From CAYMUR01 sp964393615 (lineage in GTDB: Bacteria > Planctomycetota > Planctomycetia > Pirellulales > Pirellulaceae), in NCBI GenBank assembly GCA_964393615.1, contig CAYMUR010000069.1, positions 1 through 27,886 on the forward strand: DNA of 27,886 bases. The letters run 5' to 3'. The notes under the pieces are model-generated. The model did no database searches, was not told where the DNA came from, and worked only from the letters and a program-made list of their open reading frames with translations. The translations under genes were made by a program, and so were the position numbers. The first letter of the stretch is position 1; the number at the start of each line of letters is the position of its first letter. Positions 1 through 6,404 of this stretch are shown one piece after another.

Positions 1-288
1 GGGCTTCAAATAAGCTTCGATCCACTGGGCACCCGTTGTCAATTGGTCTTCGGCGGGAAATCTATAACCAGGAGGCTGTGCTTCGATAGCAGCCCGGCCA
101 AGGGTAGAACAATTCATTGCAAAAGGGGTGAACATGACCACATGTCCCCACTGACGCACATTGTCGGCAGCCGAACCGCGTTCATAGACAGTCACGTCAT
201 ATCCGAGATAACGTGCGTAGAGTGCAGCTTCCAGTCCGACTGGGCCTGCTCCGAGAATTGCGACGCGTGAAGGGGGTTCGATTGACAT
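1..288 (-). CDS. FAD/NAD(P)-dependent oxidoreductase, N-terminal part (cut by window edge)
   Basis: The gene starts at the ATG at 288-286 and stays open to base 1, giving 96 residues. The N-terminus begins with a hydrophobic beta strand and the dinucleotide-binding motif GAGPVG at residues 13-18. An acidic residue ending the second strand (VYERG) follows, as expected for an FAD-binding Rossmann fold. The rest lies outside the window, so the substrate cannot be told; a flavin monooxygenase or thioredoxin-reductase-like oxidoreductase is possible. It lies 44 nt downstream of the glycine oxidase gene on the same strand, so the two may be co-transcribed. TAGTCTA sits just upstream of the ATG and could be chance. 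Confidence 0.75.
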   Translation of the reverse strand, partial: MSIEPPSRVAILGAGPVGLEAALYARYLGYDVTVYERGSAADNVRQWGHVVMFTPFAMNCSTLGRAAIEAQPPGYRFPAEDQLTTGAQWIEAYLKP

Positions 289-332
289 GTGCTAGTCTAC
301 TCAGGAAGTTGGAGTAGTGATTTGGATATTGG

Positions 333-1478
333 TCAGGTGTTGTTTTGGTGAATGGTTGGAGCGATGTCTCGATCTAGTGCAAAGTCTGACAAATCACAGC
401 AAGGTGTTTTGCCTTGAATCAGTTGGCTCATGACTTTTGCCGTTCCAGTCGATAGCCAGAGGCCATCCCTGAAGTGTCCGGCGGCAACGGAAAGATTGTC
501 CCAATCGGCTACTCGACCCAAATACGGCAAGCGGTCCGGTGTGCTGGGACGCAGTCCAGCCCAAGCCTGTTCAACGGGGACCGTTTTCAGCCGGTCCACT
601 AGGCTGCACGCAAAAGAAACTAGATTGGCGATCGCCTCGACCGTGGTTTCTTTGTGGAATCCGACGTCTTCTTCGGTAGAACCTGCTAAAATGCGCCCGT
701 CATCTCTTGGCACAAGATACCGAGAAGCCTCGTTGATAACGGGCAGGAAAAATTGATCCGGTGCTTGGAACAAGACCATTTGTCCACGAATTGGTTTCAG
801 GCTCGGTGACCAGCCAAGGGGTTCTACGAGTGGTTTGGTCCATGCTCCACTGGTAACACAATATTGATCTGCATAGATCGGTCCAGTGGAAGTAAGGGCA
901 GCTGTAATGCGTTGCCCCGACGTTTCAAACCCCAATAGTTCCACTTGCGATGAGACTTCAACACCTTTTGCCTGACATGCTGCAAGGAGGGCTTTCAGGT
1001 GGCGTGGGTTCCGTAGCTGGGCATTGTCTGGTACGTAACAGGATTCTTGAATTTCGTTACGACTTGTGGGACCGGCTAAACAGGGAACGTGTTCTACCAA
1101 CTCAGCCGATGTCAGTGATTCATGGCGTATATTATGTGTCGTATAATATTGCAGGCAGTTGAGCAGTGCGACCCGATCCGCAGCTTTACGTGCGACATGA
1201 ATTCCACCACAACGGCGGTAGCCGTTGTCAATTTTGGTTTCTTCTCGCAGTTGTTTCGACCAGTTGAGATGTAATTGGGAACTGAGCCCCCCCAGTTGTT
1301 CAAACGAGTTGGTTGCGGTGGCGGTGTTGCCGGCAGGCAAGATCCCTGCACCGGCCCAGGAAGCCTCCCGACCCGGCTCACCGCGATCGATGATGCGCAC
1401 CTCGATTCCTGATTGGGCGAGTTCATAAGCCAGAGACAGTCCGACGACTCCGGCACCCGTGATAAGACAATCGTACAT
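333..1478 (-). CDS. thiO: Glycine oxidase ThiO-like FAD-dependent amine oxidase
   Basis: Members of this DAO-superfamily group oxidise glycine to iminoacetate/glyoxylate with FAD. The imine is used to build the thiazole of thiamine in aerobic thiamine synthesis. The protein is 381 residues, normal for ThiO. It has GAGVVG at residues 8-13, the family motif EASWAGAGIL shortly after, and a C-terminal block (GLRPSTPDRLPYLG, then AAGHFRDGLWLS) typical of glycine oxidases. I chose ATG 1478 because it starts directly at the first Rossmann strand; an in-frame ATG 24 bases upstream at 1502 would add eight residues. No thiazole synthase genes are nearby, although thiL is present at 16351. A simple amino-acid catabolic role is therefore also possible. 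It is divergent from threonine aldolase, which makes glycine. Confidence 0.8.
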   Translation of the reverse strand: MYDCLITGAGVVGLSLAYELAQSGIEVRIIDRGEPGREASWAGAGILPAGNTATATNSFEQLGGLSSQLHLNWSKQLREETKIDNGYRRCGGIHVARKAADRVALLNCLQYYTTHNIRHESLTSAELVEHVPCLAGPTSRNEIQESCYVPDNAQLRNPRHLKALLAACQAKGVEVSSQVELLGFETSGQRITAALTSTGPIYADQYCVTSGAWTKPLVEPLGWSPSLKPIRGQMVLFQAPDQFFLPVINEASRYLVPRDDGRILAGSTEEDVGFHKETTVEAIANLVSFACSLVDRLKTVPVEQAWAGLRPSTPDRLPYLGRVADWDNLSVAAGHFRDGLWLSTGTAKVMSQLIQGKTPCCDLSDFALDRDIAPTIHQNNT

Positions 1479-1485
1479 CAGGACG

Positions 1486-1515
1486 ATTATAGAAGATTGC
1501 AATCGTTGCTGGAAA
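1486..1515 (-). promoter_or_regulatory. Candidate leaderless promoter of thiO
   Basis: On the minus strand a perfect TATAAT (1491-1486) ends 7 nt before the chosen ATG. A TTTCCA (1515-1510, four of six matches to the -35 consensus) lies 18 nt upstream of it. Transcription from this box would begin at about the A of the start codon, giving a leaderless mRNA. This fits the lack of any Shine-Dalgarno sequence. This is inference from motifs only. Confidence 0.35.
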
Positions 1516-1640
1516 TGCCTTCACGGGCTCTAGACGTAGAAAATGTGTATGCGAAAATAAAAGGATAGCCTTGGACCATCGAAGAGGGCATAATTGAGTT
1601 GGTGGCAGGCTTGCTGTTGTTACTCCGGATCCGATGGACT

Positions 1641-1669
1641 TTGATTGAGCTGACAGATGTCAGTATCAG
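1641..1669 (+). promoter_or_regulatory. Candidate promoter with palindromic operator, upstream of threonine aldolase
   Basis: TTGATT (1641-1646) and TATCAG (1664-1669) each match the sigma-70 hexamers at four of six positions and are separated by exactly 17 nt. The spacer contains the palindrome CTGACAgaTGTCAG (1650-1663). A dimeric regulator bound there would cover the promoter. The predicted transcript starts about 65 nt upstream of the threonine aldolase ATG. Confidence 0.35.
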
Positions 1670-1741
1670 CGCAATAACGCCCATGAAAATAGGATGGAGA
1701 AGTGGCTATTAGTAACTTATTTAGTTGGAATGATCGAGATG

Positions 1742-2791
1742 ATGATTGATTTACGAAGCGACACGGTAACCCAGCCTACGGATGCTATGCAGGCTGCCAT
1801 GGCAGGGGCGGAATTAGGTGATGACGTTTTTGGGGATGACCCGACAGTACAACGTTTGGAACAAGCCACAGCGGATTTGCTGGGCAAAGAAGCGGCAATT
1901 TTCATGCCATCTGGAACAATGACCAACCAGATTGCCGTTCGAATACACTGTCAACCAGGTGACGAATTTCTCTGTGAGACGACATGCCACATTTATAACA
2001 TGGAACAAGGTGCTTTTGCCCAATTGAGTGGCGTCGTGGGACGACCGATCGATGGCGAGTTGGGTATCTTGGATGTCGCACAACTGAAATCGCTTGTTCG
2101 TCCTGACGACGTTCACCAGGTACGTACAAAATTGGTGTTGTTGGAAAATACTCACAATCGAGGTGGTGGTAAGATATTTCCTTATGCGTCGGTTGTCGAG
2201 ATCTGTGACTGGGCTCACCAGTGCGGTTTGAAGACTCACCTTGNNNNNNNNNNTGGGGCTCGACTGTTTAATGCTGTTGTTGCCAGTGAAAACGACGCGG
2301 CTGAGTGGAGTAGCCACTTTGACACGGTGAGTATCTGTTTCAGCAAGGGGCTCGGTGCACCAGTGGGATCGGCGTTGGCAGGTCCTGCAGATGCTATCCT
2401 GGAAGCCAGGCGTCACCGCAAAGCGTTCGGTGGTGGAATGCGTCAGGCAGGTGTCATCGCTGCCGGCGCTTTGTACGCTCTAGAAAACAACATTGAACGA
2501 TTGTCTGATGATCATGCCAATGCCCAGATTTTGGCCCAAGCAGTCAATGCGGTTGAAGGTCTTTCGCTGAGGGATGCGGGAGTTGACACGAATATCGTGT
2601 TTTTCCTGGTAGATCCAGCGCTGGGGACGGCAGCCGAGTTCAGTGCGGCATTGCGTCGTGAAGGCATCCTGATTAATGCGTCAGCTCCAGACACGCTCCG
2701 CGCGGTTACCCATTTAGGGTTAAGCGCATCAGACGTTCAGCAAGTTGCAGCGGTCCTGTCCCAGTTGGCCGGCACGTCTTTATCTGCTTGA
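1742..2791 (+). CDS. ltaE: Low-specificity L-threonine aldolase (PLP enzyme; contains an assembly gap)
   Basis: The enzyme cleaves L-threonine or L-allo-threonine to glycine and acetaldehyde. The protein begins MIDLRSDTVTQPT, the hallmark start of the family. It continues with ELGDDVFGDDPTV, the SGTMTNQ cofactor-binding segment and SKGLGAPVGS, whose lysine forms the PLP Schiff base. I chose ATG 1742 because family members start exactly there; upstream in-frame starts (1694, 1739) add non-conserved residues. The run of ten Ns falls in the conserved H-x-D-G-A-R motif: the residues before are THL and after are GAR. The family motif needs only one aspartate codon between them, so the gap seems over-long by nine bases. 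The reading frame is otherwise intact. It faces the glycine oxidase gene across a short divergent promoter region, so glycine made here could feed that enzyme. Confidence 0.92.
   Translation: MIDLRSDTVTQPTDAMQAAMAGAELGDDVFGDDPTVQRLEQATADLLGKEAAIFMPSGTMTNQIAVRIHCQPGDEFLCETTCHIYNMEQGAFAQLSGVVGRPIDGELGILDVAQLKSLVRPDDVHQVRTKLVLLENTHNRGGGKIFPYASVVEICDWAHQCGLKTHLXXXXGARLFNAVVASENDAAEWSSHFDTVSICFSKGLGAPVGSALAGPADAILEARRHRKAFGGGMRQAGVIAAGALYALENNIERLSDDHANAQILAQAVNAVEGLSLRDAGVDTNIVFFLVDPALGTAAEFSAALRREGILINASAPDTLRAVTHLGLSASDVQQVAAVLSQLAGTSLSA
2244..2253. other. Assembly gap (10 N) inside ltaE
   Basis: Ten undetermined bases interrupt the conserved H-x-D-G-A-R motif of threonine aldolase. The flanking bases G and T can form a GAT (Asp) codon with a single missing A. 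The real gap is therefore probably 1 base, and the Ns are a fixed-length placeholder. Confidence 0.85.
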
Positions 2792-3326
2792 GCATACATA
2801 AGTGGTTGCTTCGGTGGAAACGGCTGCCTCGTTACGTCGCTTGTTAGAGGGCCTACATGTCGATAGATGCAGGCTCCCAGGGGCTTGACATGGTGGTGAG
2901 GACTTCCAGCCACTGTTTACGAACAGGTAGCTGCTTACAGAATGGGTTCGGTTTCGGTCATGGAGGTGTCCTCGGAGATTCAGGCCAAGATCGCAAGCGA
3001 ACTAGTATGTTTGCCGAATGCTGCAATGAACGATACTGTTTTTTCGGGGGTTTAACATAGATCCCCTGTGAAAATAGTTCACGGCAAAGGATATTCTGAA
3101 GCGAAAGACGATGTCTGTTTCTATTTCAACCGGTTGCGGATTGCTGGGTAGTCCGTCCCACTCGATTTCGATGACGCGCCGATGAGGAATGTGAGGCCGC
3201 AGTCTTGGAGGCATCGGTTGAATTCTTTGCCGTCGATCCGCAAGGCTGGTGCAGTCTGCCTCGGTGGCTAATCGAAGTCAGAAAGTTTTTTAGAATACAA
3301 GCTGGGTATGGCCGGGAAGTGCTTTG
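2792..3326. other. Gene-poor spacer after ltaE
   Basis: This stretch holds no supported gene. Two short open frames, at 2857-3060 on the plus strand and 3002-3214 on the minus strand, show no family motif and no ribosome binding site. The minus-strand frames around 3080-3270 read as somewhat protein-like in two different frames. That could mean a very decayed gene, but I cannot name a family. The only clear structure is the stem-loop at 2849-2876. Confidence 0.5.
2849..2876 (+). terminator. Stem-loop downstream of ltaE, possible terminator
   Basis: The arms 2849-2858 and 2867-2876 pair over about nine base pairs with one A-C mismatch and one G-U pair, around an 8-nt loop. The hairpin begins 57 nt after the ltaE stop codon. 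No U-run follows, so an intrinsic terminator in the E. coli sense is not demonstrated. Confidence 0.35.
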
Positions 3327-3345
3327 ATGCGATAGACTATCGCAT
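3327..3345. promoter_or_regulatory. Perfect 19-bp palindrome upstream of the pseudokinase gene
   Basis: ATGCGATAGaCTATCGCAT is a perfect inverted repeat of two 9-nt arms around a single A. It ends 43 nt before the ATG at 3389. With one central base it is a better dimeric protein-binding site than an RNA hairpin. A -10-like TAAAAT lies at 3371-3376, which would put the palindrome at roughly the -35 region. The core TAGACTA recurs in the palindrome at 24121-24137. Confidence 0.5.
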
Positions 3346-3388
3346 GTCGTGTTGGTCGGTTCGATTGGAATAAAATGACGTATGGGTT

Positions 3389-6300
3389 ATGCCTCTATCG
3401 ATTGAGGAATTTTGGAAACAGGTTGTCGCGAGCCGGTTGTTGTCGGCTGCCGAGACCGAACAATTAGACCAGCAGTTCCGTCAGGTCAAAGGAGCTGCTT
3501 CTCAGGCTAATACGCGCACTTTGTGTGAATGGCTTGTGGCACACCAATCGCTGACCAGATACCAGGCGAAGGTTCTTTTGTCGGGTCGGCCCGGTCCGTT
3601 TATCTTTGGTGACTATTGTGTCCAAGAGCAGGTCGTTTGCGGGGATTTGCAAGGGTTGTTCGGTGCCCGTCATTTACTCACGGAGCATCCGGTGAGATTG
3701 CAATTTCGGGGCCATGATTCCAACAGTGAGGTTTTGGAATGGTCAAAGGTTGTTCAGAGAGTTGCGGATTGGCCAGCTGAGAATGAAAGTGTGGTACGGT
3801 GTTTCGAAGCCAGTGGCGTTAATCATTTTCGGTTTGTTGTCTATGAACAGCCCGGGGCAGATTCCTTGGACAGGCATCTTTCGAAGGGCCGTGCGTTCCA
3901 ACCTGCCATGGCTTCTTATCTGATCCGACAACTAGCTTTGGGGTTAGCGGAGTTGCATCAATTCGGCCAGACAGCAGTTGACATCAGGCCAACGCGAGTG
4001 TGGTTGGAATCAGGCGAGCTGCCTCGGGCGAAGATTTTTCTGGATGCATTCCAGCAGGCAACCACCGTCGATTGGAGTCGTGGTGATTTACCCGAGTCCT
4101 TGGCAGAGCGAGCCGGTTATTATCCACCAGAGTTGGTCGGACAAGATCGTGTCGTGGACTCGTCCTCGGACATCTATGGACTTGGTTGTCTGTTTTTTCG
4201 AATCCTCAGTGGCCATGAGGTATTTCCGAGTGACGCTATCCGTGAAAAAATAAACCGGCATGTCACTGATTCCATTCCACCATTAGAACCTTTTGGAGTT
4301 CCGGTAGGACTTGCAAAACTTGTCGTGCGAATGTTGGCAAGGGATCCAGGAGACCGTTTAAAAGCCAGTCATGTAGCCGGGGCACTTACCGAATGGATTG
4401 AACCCCAATGGCTTGATGTACAGGCGAGTCCTGTATTGGCGTCATTAGAACCGTATCTTCACAGTGTTCGTGAACACATGTCGCCAGTAGTCGATCGAGT
4501 CAATACGCATTCTCCAAGCGAGGCAGTTTTGAGCCCAGTAGAATTTTCTACTGGAGATACGGATATGCAGTCCACAACACCAGATGCGCGACAATCCGTA
4601 ACGCCTGACGCGCGACAAATTGTCTCGCCGAAAATTGGAATTGAATCGTTGGGGGATGAGCGATTAGGGAGTGTTTTGACGCGGCATCGACGGAGTACTC
4701 ATCCACAGCGGTCCAAAAAAAAGTGGCCGGTAATTGGTGGTTTATTGGCGCTGCTGCTGGCGTTTGGTTGGTACTTTTTGATTTCTATGGATGGTACTGT
4801 CAGGACAGATTCAACGTCGACAGCTGGTAGTGCGTCGGAAAATGCGGCTCCGGCTCCAAAGATTGTTGAAAGTACCAGAAATTCGGGACAAGGTGTCATG
4901 GAGGGTAGCGGGTTGACAGACGCAGACGCGACCACCGTTAGCCGTTTCGAGTTAGTTACTGGGAATGATGAATTGTTGTGGGGTTCACCAACTCAAGGTA
5001 TGCAGATTGATCTGAGGTATGCTGCGCCAGATGCTTCCATGTTTTTGTTGACGCGACCGGCTGCATTGGTTTCTTCCGACGAAGGGCGGCGATTGTTGGA
5101 AGCTCTGGGGCCAGAATTTAAAGCAACCCGTGAAGCCTGGGAACAGTCTTTTGGCATTCCTTTGGAGCAGATCAGAGAAATGTTCATCGGATTCCATCCC
5201 GCTGGTGGAAAAATGCCTCGCAAAACATTCGTGGTACGATTATTGGATGCGTTAGACGAATCAGTGGTCGATCGTTGGGGGGTACCGGTGGAAGCGGACA
5301 ACGATCAGGGCCTTTTGTATACAGTCAATGGTGGGACATTGTTTTTGCCGACGGAAACTGGACAACGAACATTGGTGGTAGGATCGGCCGACGACATACA
5401 GCAGGTGGTACTTAACCAGGGAGCGGCTCCGTTGCTGCGGCGAGAATTGGAACAGTTAGTAATGGCCTCCGACGCAGATCGCCATTTTACATTGATTGCG
5501 GCTCCGCACTTCTTTTTTGCCGACGGTCGGCCGCTATTGTCTGGTCAGCGGGCTAAATTGTTAAAGCCGCTTGGCTGGCTGTTAGGTGATGGCTTACAGG
5601 GTGTATCGGCGAGTGTGCATCTAGGAGACGGTTTCTACTGGGAAGTGCGATTGATTGGTCGACTGGACCACAAGCCGGGTAACTTGGCAGCATCTATCGA
5701 ACAACGTCTGGACGAAGTGCCAGGCCGCATTACCGAGTACTTGTTTACACTTGATCCGCCGGCTTATTGGCGTTCACTGGCAAGGGACTTTCCATTTATG
5801 ATCGAGGAAACACGACAGATGGCTCGGATTGGCTATGAAGAAAACCAAGTAATCGTCAACGGTTATCTTTATCCATACGCAGCGCACAACCTGATGCTAG
5901 GATCCGAGTTGGCAATCGCTTCGAATCCCATTCGTCGTCCACTGGATGTGACATCGCCTCTCGTTGGCACCTCAACCAGCCTGCGAGACTATCTTCAGCA
6001 GCAAAAAATCGATCTTACGTTTGCACAACGTTCCCTGGACGTTGCTTTAAATGATCTAGAAAACGAATTGAATGATATTGGTGCGGCAGAGGGCCGGAAG
6101 GTAAAAATTGAAATAGCGGGTCCTGACTTGCAATCGGATGGAATCACCAGAAACCAACAGATTGCAAATTTTGAAGCGAAGGACATGGTGGTTGCCGATG
6201 TACTGACGGCATTGGCTATCAAGGCGAACCCCGTTCCTGGAATCGACGATACGAGCGACACAAATCAGAAACTTGTATGGGTATTGGTGCCGGATCCTGC

Positions 6301-6400
6301 TGGTGGGTCGGAAATCGTGTTGTTTACGACTCGTAAGGCAGCCCAAGAAAAAGGATATGAATTGCCGGCCCCCTTTTTGGCAAAAAAAAACGTACAATAG
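3389..6400 (+). CDS. Membrane-anchored Ser/Thr kinase-like protein (probable pseudokinase) with large extracytoplasmic domain
   Basis: The protein has 1003 residues. Residues 1-70 form a helical N-terminal region typical of planctomycete kinases, and 70-340 resemble a Hanks-type kinase domain. The catalytic residues are degraded. The glycine-rich loop is missing, and the VAIK lysine aligns with Q105. HRDxKxxN reads AVDIRPTR (D198 kept, Lys to Arg, Asn to Arg), and DFG reads DAF at 219-221. Fold residues PPE (246-248) and D261 in SDIYGLG remain. A low-complexity linker with a doubled TPDARQ motif follows, then basic residues and one TM helix at about 446-465. About 540 extracytoplasmic residues follow, with an STN-like C-terminal segment near 870-960. 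It probably senses or scaffolds at the envelope without phosphorylating. The stop is 4 nt before the next gene, indicating an operon. Nine A residues occur at 6382-6390 just before the stop. Confidence 0.8.
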   Translation: MPLSIEEFWKQVVASRLLSAAETEQLDQQFRQVKGAASQANTRTLCEWLVAHQSLTRYQAKVLLSGRPGPFIFGDYCVQEQVVCGDLQGLFGARHLLTEHPVRLQFRGHDSNSEVLEWSKVVQRVADWPAENESVVRCFEASGVNHFRFVVYEQPGADSLDRHLSKGRAFQPAMASYLIRQLALGLAELHQFGQTAVDIRPTRVWLESGELPRAKIFLDAFQQATTVDWSRGDLPESLAERAGYYPPELVGQDRVVDSSSDIYGLGCLFFRILSGHEVFPSDAIREKINRHVTDSIPPLEPFGVPVGLAKLVVRMLARDPGDRLKASHVAGALTEWIEPQWLDVQASPVLASLEPYLHSVREHMSPVVDRVNTHSPSEAVLSPVEFSTGDTDMQSTTPDARQSVTPDARQIVSPKIGIESLGDERLGSVLTRHRRSTHPQRSKKKWPVIGGLLALLLAFGWYFLISMDGTVRTDSTSTAGSASENAAPAPKIVESTRNSGQGVMEGSGLTDADATTVSRFELVTGNDELLWGSPTQGMQIDLRYAAPDASMFLLTRPAALVSSDEGRRLLEALGPEFKATREAWEQSFGIPLEQIREMFIGFHPAGGKMPRKTFVVRLLDALDESVVDRWGVPVEADNDQGLLYTVNGGTLFLPTETGQRTLVVGSADDIQQVVLNQGAAPLLRRELEQLVMASDADRHFTLIAAPHFFFADGRPLLSGQRAKLLKPLGWLLGDGLQGVSASVHLGDGFYWEVRLIGRLDHKPGNLAASIEQRLDEVPGRITEYLFTLDPPAYWRSLARDFPFMIEETRQMARIGYEENQVIVNGYLYPYAAHNLMLGSELAIASNPIRRPLDVTSPLVGTSTSLRDYLQQQKIDLTFAQRSLDVALNDLENELNDIGAAEGRKVKIEIAGPDLQSDGITRNQQIANFEAKDMVVADVLTALAIKANPVPGIDDTSDTNQKLVWVLVPDPAGGSEIVLFTTRKAAQEKGYELPAPFLAKKNVQ

Positions 6401-6404
6401 TTGT

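Noticed and set aside
2857..3060. A 67-codon plus-strand frame as a small gene
   Set aside because: Its start overlaps the stem-loop after ltaE, and the translation has no hydrophobic, motif or family signal.
3002..3214. A 70-codon minus-strand frame as a small gene
   Set aside because: No ribosome binding site, no recognised motif, and protein-like sequence switches frame; at most a decayed fragment.
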